From an uncultured Treponema sp. (lineage in GTDB: Bacteria > Spirochaetota > Spirochaetia > Treponematales > Treponemataceae), in the NCBI GenBank assembly GCA_910584475.1, contig CAJUBD010000009.1, positions 62,001 through 126,000 on the forward strand: a DNA stretch of 64,000 bases, read 5' to 3'. Positions 37,630 to 46,767 of this stretch are shown here, piece by piece. A program made the translations under genes and the position numbers. The notes beneath the pieces are model-generated. The model ran no database searches. It saw only the letters and a program-made list of their open reading frames with translations, and was not told where the DNA came from. Position 1 is the first letter of the stretch. Each line of letters begins with the position of its first letter.

Positions 37630-38694
37630 TCAAACAAAAAGCGCCTTATCTTCCGGCACTTCTTCAAAATACGCGCGGAAGTTTTTTTCCGCTTCCTCGC
37701 GCGTATGGCTGTTGAGCATTTTCGTCTTGATGTAATGGGCGAACGAAAAATTGTCGCAATAATATGCGAAGAACCTTTGCATGCGTGTACGGAAAAATTC
37801 TGGAGGCTGGAATTTTTGCAGGTTTTCGATGTATTCAAGGCCGAGTTCCAACAAATCGATTCTGTTGGAACGAACGGCATTTTCCCCGTCTTTGCAAGTT
37901 TTTTCATTGCTGTTTTTCTCGTCGCACATATTTTTGCTTGCGCAAAAATAATTTCCCATCTCCGCGCGCAACTGCGCGAAAATCCACGGCTTTTGAACGG
38001 CGGCGCGGCTTATCATTATTCCCGCCGCGTTCGGACATTCGTCGAAAACTTCATTCGCACTTTTCGCGTCGCGGACATTTCCGTTGAAAATCACGGGCAC
38101 ATCTTTTTGCGAGAGCCGCGCCGCCAATTCCTCCGCGAAAAATTTCCTCACGGGGCGGCAAAGTCTTTCCTTTTGCGTGCGCGGATGAAGCGTGATTTGT
38201 TCTGTGCCGAGGTCGCAAAGCGTTTCGCAGAATTTGAAAAAATTTTCTTCGACAAAATTATCACCGCCAAGTCGCAACTTTACGCTGAGGCGTTTTTTCG
38301 CACCGCAATTTTCCATCGCAGATTTTACTTTTTCGACCATCGAAAAAGTTTCGCGCTCGTCTTTCAACATCCACGCGATTCCCGCGCCACTTCTTACGAT
38401 TTCGGGAGCGCAGCATCCCATGTTGATGTCGATTCCGATTCCATCGCGTCGCGCCAAAAAGGACGCCGCGTTTGCCATCGCATCCGCATCGTTTGATGTG
38501 AGTTGCCAAACAATTTTTTCAGGTAGTGGTCCGTCCATCAAATAATATTTTTCAAATGGACCGCCTTGCAAAAGCGTCGGGGCGTTTATCATTTCCGTGT
38601 AGTGTTCATCCACACCGCCAAAGCGTTCCACTATGCGGCGGAAAGCCTCGTGGCTCAAGGTAGCCATCGGTCCGCAAATCAATTTTTTTCTCAT
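37630..38694 (-). CDS. dus: tRNA-dihydrouridine synthase
   Basis: Reduces specific uridines in tRNA using FMN and NADPH. A 354-residue protein with the Dus layout: ICGPMATLSHEAFR at the FMN site, DINMGCCAPEIV with the catalytic Cys (here CC where most have CP), TLHPRTQKE, and VIFNGNVRDAKSA. A Cys/Asn/Glu-rich insertion precedes the C-terminal helical domain. It is transcribed divergently from the CYTH gene; a TATACT -10 for dus lies at 38716-38721. Confidence 0.9.
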   Translation of the reverse strand: MRKKLICGPMATLSHEAFRRIVERFGGVDEHYTEMINAPTLLQGGPFEKYYLMDGPLPEKIVWQLTSNDADAMANAASFLARRDGIGIDINMGCCAPEIVRSGAGIAWMLKDERETFSMVEKVKSAMENCGAKKRLSVKLRLGGDNFVEENFFKFCETLCDLGTEQITLHPRTQKERLCRPVRKFFAEELAARLSQKDVPVIFNGNVRDAKSANEVFDECPNAAGIMISRAAVQKPWIFAQLRAEMGNYFCASKNMCDEKNSNEKTCKDGENAVRSNRIDLLELGLEYIENLQKFQPPEFFRTRMQRFFAYYCDNFSFAHYIKTKMLNSHTREEAEKNFRAYFEEVPEDKALFV

Positions 38695-38742
38695 ATATTT
38701 CCAAGCAATGAAATTAGTATAGCATAAATTTTGTTTTTGTGA

Positions 38743-38748
38743 TATACT
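38743..38748 (+). promoter_or_regulatory. -10 element of the CYTH gene, leaderless arrangement
   Basis: TATACT six bases before the ATG at 38755, with no Shine-Dalgarno sequence. The -35 position is poorly conserved. Confidence 0.45.
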
Positions 38749-38754
38749 ATTTCA

Positions 38755-39378
38755 ATGTTTGAAGTGGAACTCAAAGCGCATGTAGCTGACCGCGCCGCCG
38801 TAATCCAAAACTTGAATTCATTCGCACGCTTCGACCGCATCATCATCAAGGACGATTCGTATTTCAAACTTGAACGTCCAGGAAAAGAACGCGTCATAGC
38901 GCGAATCCGAATCGAAGAGCATCGTTCCACGGAAGACTTTTTTAATTTCACCGGACAAAAATTAATCGCAAAAAAAAGATTTCTCAATTACAAGAAAAAA
39001 GAACGCCGCGCCGAATCCGACGGCAGCACGATTGAAGTAAACGACGAGTACGAGACGGAAATTTCGAATGAGGATTGCGTGAAGGAACTTTTGCTCGCGA
39101 GCGGATTCGAGCCGTATTTTTCAAAGCACAAAGATTCTTTGGGTTGGTACGCGGAATGTCCAGCCGGATTTTTTTCTCGCGTACATTTGGAGCTTTGCGA
39201 AGTTCCGCCGCTCGGAGACTTCTTGGAAATAGAAATAATCTCGCCGCGCCAAGACGAAGAGGCTTTGCAGGAAGTCAATTTGACGCTGAAATATTTTCTC
39301 ATGAAATCTGGGCTTGAACTTCACGACATTGAAGAAAAATATTATTCTGAACTTCTAGAAAATTTTAAGGAATGCTAA
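38755..39378 (+). CDS. CYTH-domain protein (CyaB/thiamine triphosphatase-like)
   Basis: A 207-residue protein opening MFEVELKAHV, the ExExK signature of the CYTH superfamily, which binds triphosphates and metal in a beta tunnel. Further tunnel residues are seen in ARIRIEEH, KKRF, DEYETEI and HLELCEVPPLGDFLEIEI. Family members are class IV adenylate cyclases, thiamine triphosphatases or inorganic triphosphatases; which one applies cannot be told. Confidence 0.85.
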   Translation: MFEVELKAHVADRAAVIQNLNSFARFDRIIIKDDSYFKLERPGKERVIARIRIEEHRSTEDFFNFTGQKLIAKKRFLNYKKKERRAESDGSTIEVNDEYETEISNEDCVKELLLASGFEPYFSKHKDSLGWYAECPAGFFSRVHLELCEVPPLGDFLEIEIISPRQDEEALQEVNLTLKYFLMKSGLELHDIEEKYYSELLENFKEC

Positions 39379-39436
39379 AAATTGCCACGAAAACGGCGCG
39401 GCAATCTATTTTGCACTTGCCCGCCTCGCAAACTTT

Positions 39437-40534
39437 TTAATCGAAAAATCCCTTCGCCTTCAAAAGTTCCGCGTTGAGGATTCCGCCCAATGCCGCCCCC
39501 CGCTTCGTGTTGTGGCTGAGCGCGACGAACTTTACATCGAAAACATTGCACTTTCGAAGCCGCCCGATGACGCACGCCATTCCACCTTCCGTGTCGCGGT
39601 CTCGGCGTGGCTGCGGTCGGTTTTCTTCGTGGCGAATCACAATCGGATGCGCCGGCGCGCTCGGCAATTTCAGTTCCTGCGGAAGCGAAGTGTAGCCGCT
39701 CCAAGCCTTTTCGATTTGTTCGAGAGTCGGCTTTTTTTCTTCCGGCAAATCAAATTCAAGCGAAACGCTCGCCGTGTGCCCGTCAATCACAGGAACGCGC
39801 GTGCAAGTGGACGAAACGACTGGAAGCGAAGCGTTCACGATTTTTCCGTCGCGCACTTCGCCCAAAATCTTGAGGCACTCGCGCTCGGTTTTTTCTTCCT
39901 CGCCTCCGATATACGGAACGATGTTGTCAATCATATCAAAACTTGAAACGCCAGGATAACCCGCGCCCGAAACCGCCTGAAGCGTCGTGACAATCATGCG
40001 GCGCACAGGATAGCCTGCGCGGATAAGCGCGTGAAGCGGCATCATATAAGTTTGAAGCGAACAGTTCGGCTTTACGGCGATGAAGCCTTTGTCCCAACCG
40101 TGCGCCTTTTTTTGCGAAGCAATCACATCGAGATGCGCAAAATTGATTTCGGGCACAAGCATCGGCACGTCTTCCGTCCAACGGTTCGCGCTCGCATTTG
40201 AAACGACAGGAATTCCTTCGGCGGCATATCGTTCTTCGAGAGCCTTGATTTCATCCTTGCCCATTTCCAGCGCGGAAAAAACGAAGCGGCATTTTCCCAA
40301 AGCAAGCGAAGCGTCGTTCGCATCCTGCACGACCAAATCCGCCACGCCCTCGGGAATATTTTCACCGATGAGCCAACGGCTCGCCACTGCCTCAGAATAT
40401 TTTTTCCCTGCCGAACGCGGACTCGCCGCCACATAAGTGACGCGAAACCACGGATGATTTTCGAGCAACTTGATATAACGCTGGCCGACCATTCCCGTCG
40501 CGCCCAAAACTCCAACCGGTATTCTTTCAGGCAT
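39437..40534 (-). CDS. asd: Aspartate-semialdehyde dehydrogenase
   Basis: Reduces aspartyl phosphate to aspartate semialdehyde for lysine, threonine and methionine synthesis. A 365-residue protein of the archaeal/fungal type: GVLGATGMVGQRYIKLL (NADP binding), KPNCSLQTYMMPL (catalytic Cys), TTLQAVSGAGYPG and DTEGGMACVIGRLR. It lies downstream of dapA in the same direction, with GGAG before the ATG. Confidence 0.95.
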   Translation of the reverse strand: MPERIPVGVLGATGMVGQRYIKLLENHPWFRVTYVAASPRSAGKKYSEAVASRWLIGENIPEGVADLVVQDANDASLALGKCRFVFSALEMGKDEIKALEERYAAEGIPVVSNASANRWTEDVPMLVPEINFAHLDVIASQKKAHGWDKGFIAVKPNCSLQTYMMPLHALIRAGYPVRRMIVTTLQAVSGAGYPGVSSFDMIDNIVPYIGGEEEKTERECLKILGEVRDGKIVNASLPVVSSTCTRVPVIDGHTASVSLEFDLPEEKKPTLEQIEKAWSGYTSLPQELKLPSAPAHPIVIRHEENRPQPRRDRDTEGGMACVIGRLRKCNVFDVKFVALSHNTKRGAALGGILNAELLKAKGFFD

Positions 40535-40562
40535 TTTTTTTCTCCAAACAAAAACAAATTTT

Positions 40563-40652
40563 TTAGGAGGGGGAAGTCTCCCCCTGCGCGCGCACGTTGT
40601 TGCGCGCTACCCTCTCTGCGGGGAGTTCCCCGCAACGCCCCCGCAATTCCCA
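40563..40652 (-). terminator. GC-rich hairpins between dapA and asd
   Basis: The 140-base gap holds three consecutive short hairpins (GGGGGA/TCTCCCCC, GCGCGC/GCGCGC, GCGGGGA/TCCCCGC), much richer in GC than the surroundings. They may attenuate or punctuate the dapA-asd transcript; there is no strong T run. Confidence 0.4.
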
Positions 40653-40674
40653 CAACGCTAAAATTTTTGCAATG

Positions 40675-41580
40675 CTACAATTTACATTCCGCAAGCGCAG
40701 CTTCAATCGCTTTTTTTCCGCCCTCGCTCACTTCCACGAGCGGCTCGCGCACGCTTCCCGCCGGCAAGCCTTTTAAGTTCATCGCGCATTTTATCGAAGA
40801 AGGATTTCCTTCTACGAATGCGGCGCGGAAAATCGGAAGAAGCGCGTAATGCGCGTTTTTCGCCTCGGCAAATTTCCCCTGCAAGCCAGCGTCCACCATT
40901 TCTTTCACTCGTTTTGGCGCGAGGTTCGAGACGACGGAAATTACGCCGTCCCCGCCCAGCGCGAGCAAAGGCAATGTCAAAGCGTCGTCGCCGCTCATCA
41001 CGGAAAAATCGGGATTGTTCAATTTAATTTTCGCAATCACGTCCATCATCTGCGAAACGCTTCCGCTCGCTTCTTTCACGCCGATTATGTTCGGCAACTT
41101 CGCGATTTCCACCAAAGTTTCCGTGGCGATGTTCACTCCGGTGCGACCTTTAATATTGTACACGACAATCGGAATGCCGACTTTGCTCACCGCCTCAAAA
41201 TGTTTAAGAATGCCCGCCTGCGACGGCTTGTTGTAATACGGAGTCACCACAAGAACAGCGTCCGCGCCGGCGCTCTTCGCGCGCTCGGCATAGCGAACGG
41301 CATCGCGAGTATTGTTGCTGCCCGCGCCAACAATTATTGGAACATGAATGCCCGTCGCCTTTTCGTGCGCCTCGCGCTCGCCCATGATAATCTCAATCAT
41401 CTTGCGCTCTTCTTCTTCGTCAAGCGTCGGAGTTTCGCTCGTAGTGCAAAGCGGCACAAGCCCGTCAATTCCCGCCTCAAGCTGATTTTTTATATGCTCA
41501 CGAAATCCTTCAAAATCCACATCGCCGTCTTTTTTCATCGGCGTAATCATCGCCGTAAAAGTGCCTTTTAACTTAAACAT
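40675..41580 (-). CDS. dapA: 4-hydroxy-tetrahydrodipicolinate synthase
   Basis: Condenses pyruvate with aspartate semialdehyde, the first committed step to lysine and diaminopimelate. A 301-residue barrel enzyme with GTFTAMITPM, VPLCTTSETPTL, VVTPYYNKPSQAG (Tyr), VVYNIKGRTGV, and Schiff-base Lys in IIGVKEASG. Normal length; AGGAGGA precedes the ATG. Asd downstream makes its substrate. Confidence 0.96.
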   Translation of the reverse strand: MFKLKGTFTAMITPMKKDGDVDFEGFREHIKNQLEAGIDGLVPLCTTSETPTLDEEEERKMIEIIMGEREAHEKATGIHVPIIVGAGSNNTRDAVRYAERAKSAGADAVLVVTPYYNKPSQAGILKHFEAVSKVGIPIVVYNIKGRTGVNIATETLVEIAKLPNIIGVKEASGSVSQMMDVIAKIKLNNPDFSVMSGDDALTLPLLALGGDGVISVVSNLAPKRVKEMVDAGLQGKFAEAKNAHYALLPIFRAAFVEGNPSSIKCAMNLKGLPAGSVREPLVEVSEGGKKAIEAALAECKL

Positions 41581-41597
41581 TTTTCCTCCTCAGTAGA

Positions 41598-41850
41598 TGT
41601 GCGAGTTTTGGAACAAAACTCTGGTTAAAAGTTTACGCGCCATTTTAGCGTAGGCTTTTAACATTCCTTAAAAATTAAGTCCGCAGGAAGTTCCAACTTC
41701 CGAGGACTTAATTTCGCCCGCGTTAGCAACTTGTTGCGGCGCGGGCAAGTACAAAATAGATTGTCGGGTCAAGCCCGACAATGACAAATAAGCGAGTTTT
41801 CGTAAAAACCCAAAGAAGTTAAAATTGTCGCGCTATCTCTGCCACGATTT
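41598..41850 (-). repeat. Modular unit between plsC and dapA
   Basis: In minus orientation: a loop-1 hairpin with 15-base arms containing two mismatches (41624-41638/41648-41662), a terminal hairpin with a GGAAGTT/AACTTCC core and AATTAAGTCC/GGACTTAATT arms, a GAGTTTTGGAACAAAACTC hairpin close to dapA, and an 83-base module shared with 52712-52794. Confidence 0.6.
41718..41800. repeat. 83-base dispersed repeat, copy 1
   Basis: Nearly identical (one difference seen) to 52712-52794. It contains nested hairpins CCCGCG/CGCGGG with CAAC/GTTG inside, and ATTGTCGGGT/GCCCGACAAT. Confidence 0.75.
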
Positions 41851-41877
41851 TAAACATCCAAAAAAATTCGCTTTATT

Positions 41878-42714
41878 TTAGTGGAAATTAAAATTTCTTT
41901 CAAGTGTCTCGCGCATGTCTTCCGTCAAATGTTTTGCGGCAAGCGTTTCTCCCGATGACAAATATTTTTCGATGTTGATTTTTTCCAAAACTGTAAATTC
42001 ATATTTGTAGCATTCGAATGGATTTACTTTCCAAATCGGTTCGCCTTTTCCCATGCCGTATTTTCGATTGCCGCCAATGAAAATCGGCTGTACGGCGGCA
42101 CTTGCCGCGAGCGCAATTCTTGCCGCGCCTTTTTTGAACTGGTTCATTTCATTCGGCGGTGAACGAGTTCCTTCCGGAAAAATAATCAAATTGCCGCCCG
42201 CTTTCAGTGCCGCCACGCATTCGTCTTCCATGATTTTAAAATCGACATTGTTTGAAATGTAAAGCGCCTTGACGACTCCGCCCACCCAGCTTTTTTTGAG
42301 CGAGGCTTTGACGATGCAGTCGGCATCGCGCACGAACGCCAAAATATAAATCACGTCCAAAAGAGAAGGATGGTTTGCGATTATCACATTGCCTTTCAGG
42401 TTGCGCAATGTTCGCAAGTCTTCTTTTGTAATTTTGAATTCGCAAATTTTCACCCAAGATATCAAATGTATGTAGAATTCCAAGACACATGAAATGAAAT
42501 GATGTCCGCCCTTTCGAAATTTTTTGCCATCGCGAACGGCAAGCCGCATAATCGGAAAAACCGCGATGACGACAATCAGCGTGCCGATTCCGAAAAACGT
42601 CATCACAAAAAGTTTTCTGAAAACACGCCAAAAATATAATGGATAATTTTTTGTTCGGGGAAAATCATCTCTTGCTTTTTGAGGATTATTTTGTTCAATT
42701 TCTCTTTTTTCCAT
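41878..42714 (-). CDS. plsC: 1-acyl-glycerol-3-phosphate acyltransferase (PlsC family)
   Basis: Transfers a second acyl chain to make phosphatidic acid. A 278-residue protein with a hydrophobic N-terminal membrane helix (about 36-56) and the acyltransferase blocks NVIIANHPSLLDV (NHxxxxD), IIFPEGTRSPP and a later VQPIFIGG. The preceding 40 residues are charged. The ribosome site is weak. Confidence 0.9.
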   Translation of the reverse strand: MEKREIEQNNPQKARDDFPRTKNYPLYFWRVFRKLFVMTFFGIGTLIVVIAVFPIMRLAVRDGKKFRKGGHHFISCVLEFYIHLISWVKICEFKITKEDLRTLRNLKGNVIIANHPSLLDVIYILAFVRDADCIVKASLKKSWVGGVVKALYISNNVDFKIMEDECVAALKAGGNLIIFPEGTRSPPNEMNQFKKGAARIALAASAAVQPIFIGGNRKYGMGKGEPIWKVNPFECYKYEFTVLEKINIEKYLSSGETLAAKHLTEDMRETLERNFNFH

Positions 42715-44331
<1,617 letters not shown>

Positions 44332-44332
44332 A

Positions 44333-44374
44333 GGCTAAAAACCGGCGAGAAGGCTTTTAGCCATCTTGCCGGTT
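44333..44374 (+). promoter_or_regulatory. Alternative hairpins just after mglB
   Basis: AACCGGC (44340-44346) can pair with GCCGGTT (44368-44374). In competition, GGCTAAAA (44333-44340) can pair with TTTTAGCC (44355-44362). The two pairings share base 44340 and overlap, as in attenuators. It may limit readthrough into mglA. Confidence 0.45.
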
Positions 44375-44410
44375 TAGGCTTATAGTCTGAAATTAAAAGA
44401 TGGCGGTTTG

Positions 44411-44876
44411 AAGGAGCGTTTAAACTTGTCGTCAAAAATGCTGCCGACAAGTTTAACTTCGAGTTTTGTTCCAAAGCTCGCCTATCGATTGCAACTTCTC
44501 ATTCCATTGCGAAGTTGCGTTTTTTAACAACTCAAAAGTTGAAACTTTTTTCGTTGTTAAAAATTAAGGAGCGTTTAAACTTGTCGTCAAAAATGCTGCC
44601 GACAAGTTTAACTTCGAGTTTTGTTCCAAAGCTCGCCTATCGATTGCAACTTCTCATTCCATTGCGAAGTTGCGTTTTTTAACAACTCAAAAGTTGAAAC
44701 TTTTTTCGTTGTTAAAAATTAAGGAGCGTTTAAACTTGTCGTCAAAAATGCTGCCGACAAGTTTAACTTCGAGTTTTGTTCCAAAGCTCGCCTATCGATT
44801 GCAACTTCTCATTCCATTGCGAAGTTGCGTTTTTTAACAACTCAAAAGTTGGAACTTTTTTTCGTTGTTAAAAATT
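44411..44876 (+). repeat. Three tandem 155-base modular units between mglB and mglA
   Basis: Near-identical copies at 44411-44565, 44566-44720 and 44721-44876 (the last with one extra T). Each unit runs AAGGAGCG, hairpin 1 with arms GTTTAAACTTGTCG/CGACAAGTTTAAC, GAGTTTT/AAAGCTC, CATTGCGAAGTTGC, and a terminal hairpin with arms TTTTTAACAAC/GTTGTTAAAAA ending ATTAAGGA. The third copy differs from the first two by only a few bases, which points to recent amplification. Confidence 0.9.
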
Positions 44877-44879
44877 AAG

Positions 44880-44932
44880 GAGCCTGTAAATTTGTTGCGG
44901 TTTTCCGTAGCTATTTTTACAGGCTTTTTTTA
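44880..44932 (+). terminator. Hairpin with T run within the mgl gap
   Basis: AGCCTGTAAA pairs with TTTACAGGCT and is followed by seven T, the form of a rho-independent terminator. It also fits the position of hairpin 1 of a shortened unit. Confidence 0.7.
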
Positions 44933-44939
44933 AAAATTG

Positions 44940-45230
44940 AAGGAATGTTTAAAGTAAACGGCTAAAATCGCGCCGTTTACTTTGACTCGAGTTTTCTGAG
45001 AAAACTCGTTTATCATACTTGCTCGCTAAAGCGAGCGAATTAAGCATCCTCGAAATCTGAAGATTTCTGCGGCGCTTAATTTTAAGGACTGTCAAAAGCC
45101 TGGACAAAATGCTGTCCAGACTTTTGACTCGAGTTTTCTGCGAAAACTCGTTTATTATACTTGCTCGCTAACGCGAGCGAATTAAGCATCCTCGAAATCT
45201 GAAGATTTCTGCGGCGCTTAATTTTAAGGA
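44940..45230 (+). repeat. Two further modular units ending in the mglA ribosome site
   Basis: Units at 44940-45083 and 45084-45225 (144 and 142 bases) share their second half (GAGTTTTCTG/AAAACTCG, CTTGCTCGCTAA, and the AATTAAGCATCC hairpin), but their hairpin-1 arms are completely different and still pair: AAAGTAAACGGC/GCCGTTTACTTT against TCAAAAGCCTGGAC/GTCCAGACTTTTGA. The closing AAGGA (45226-45230) is the Shine-Dalgarno of mglA. Confidence 0.85.
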
Positions 45231-45236
45231 AAATTT

Positions 45237-46730
45237 ATGGACGATGTTGTTCTTGAAATCAAGAATATGTCCAAATCTTTTGCCAAAAACAAAGTTTTGA
45301 ACGGAATAAACCTTTCCGTGAAAAAAGGCAATGTCATGGGCTTGATGGGCGAAAACGGTGCCGGCAAGTCCACGATGATGAAATGTCTTTTTGGAATTTA
45401 TGGCAAGGATGAAGGACAGATTTCTCTCAACGGAAAGCCTGTTGACTTTAAAAGCCCGAAAGAGGCGCTCGAAAACGGCGTGGCTATGGTTCATCAGGAA
45501 TTGAACCAATGCTTGGATCGCACCGTTACCGACAATTTGTTTTTGGGACGCTATCCGAAAAAATTCGGCGTGATTGACGAGCAGAAAATGTTCAAGGAAG
45601 CCACCGCGCTTTTTGCCAGCTTGAACATGAGCGTGAATCCGAACACCATAATGCGCACGATGAGCGTTTCGCAGCGGCAAATGGTGGAAATCGCGAAAGC
45701 CGTTTCGTATGATGCCAAGCTCATCGTGCTTGACGAGCCGACTTCTTCGCTTACGGAGCCGGAAGTAAAAAAGCTTTTTTCTATTGTAAATGATTTAAAG
45801 TCAAAAGGCGTTTCGTTTGTTTACATTTCGCATAAAATGGACGAGATTTTTGAAATCTGCGACGAAGTGTCTGTTTTGCGCGACGGAAATATGGTGCTCA
45901 CTTCCGCCATCAGCGACACGGACATGAACCGCCTTATTGCCGCGATGGTCGGACGCTCGCTCGACAAGCGCTTTCCTGATGTGGACAATACTCCCGGCGA
46001 GGATTATTTGGAAATCAGGAATCTTTCCACGAAATACGAGCCGCATTTGGAAGGCATTTCTTTCAAAGTGAAAAAAGGCGAAATCTTCGGGCTTTACGGT
46101 TTGGTGGGCGCGGGGCGCAGCGAATTGCTCGAATCGATTTTCGGGACGCGCACGATTGCCACAGGGGAAATCATCGTTCAGGGAAAAAAATTGCGATTCA
46201 ATTCCAGCAAAGAGGCGATGAGCTACAATTTCGCGATGGTCACGGAAGAGCGCAAATTGAACGGAATGTTCGGCAAGGCCACGATTGAATTCAACACTAC
46301 GGTAACGAACCTTGACGCGTACAAAACCGCGGGCGTTCTTTCCGAAATCAAATTGCAGGAAGCCGCCAACCGCGAAATCCGCCGAATGCACACGAAGTGC
46401 GTTTCCGCAGACGAACTCATTACGTCGCTTTCGGGCGGCAATCAGCAGAAAGTCATCATCGGAAAATGGATGGAACGCGAGCCGGATATTTTTCTGCTTG
46501 ACGAGCCGACGCGCGGAATCGACGTGGGCGCGAAGTATGAAATTTATCAGCTCATAATCCAGATGGCGAAGGAGGGAAAGACGATTGTCGTGGTTTCGAG
46601 CGAAATGCCCGAAATTTTGGGAATCACAAACCGCATCGCCGTGATGTCGAATCATCGTCTGGCTGGCATTGTGGACACAAAGCAAACGGATCAGGAAGAG
46701 CTTCTTCGCCTTTCTGCGAAATATTTGTGA
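45237..46730 (+). CDS. mglA: Sugar ABC transporter ATPase MglA
   Basis: A 497-residue double ATPase of the ribose/galactose importer type. N-terminal domain: Walker A GENGAGKST (38-46), QELNQCLDRTVTDNLFLG and LIVLDEPTSSLTE. C-terminal domain: degenerate GLVGAGRSELLESIFG, SLSGGNQQKVIIGKW, and IFLLDEPTRGIDVGAKYEIY. The degenerate second Walker A is usual in this family. It follows the 905-base gap after mglB. Confidence 0.95.
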   Translation: MDDVVLEIKNMSKSFAKNKVLNGINLSVKKGNVMGLMGENGAGKSTMMKCLFGIYGKDEGQISLNGKPVDFKSPKEALENGVAMVHQELNQCLDRTVTDNLFLGRYPKKFGVIDEQKMFKEATALFASLNMSVNPNTIMRTMSVSQRQMVEIAKAVSYDAKLIVLDEPTSSLTEPEVKKLFSIVNDLKSKGVSFVYISHKMDEIFEICDEVSVLRDGNMVLTSAISDTDMNRLIAAMVGRSLDKRFPDVDNTPGEDYLEIRNLSTKYEPHLEGISFKVKKGEIFGLYGLVGAGRSELLESIFGTRTIATGEIIVQGKKLRFNSSKEAMSYNFAMVTEERKLNGMFGKATIEFNTTVTNLDAYKTAGVLSEIKLQEAANREIRRMHTKCVSADELITSLSGGNQQKVIIGKWMEREPDIFLLDEPTRGIDVGAKYEIYQLIIQMAKEGKTIVVVSSEMPEILGITNRIAVMSNHRLAGIVDTKQTDQEELLRLSAKYL

Positions 46731-46767
46731 TTTTGAAATTATTCTAATTATTAAGTAAGGAGATTCT

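Noticed and set aside
37459..38496. Plus-strand open frame over dus
   Set aside because: Antisense shadow of a well-supported dus gene with an implausible Phe/Arg-rich composition.
44411..44876. CRISPR-like regular repetition
   Set aside because: The copies are contiguous 155-base units with no unique spacers and no cas genes nearby.
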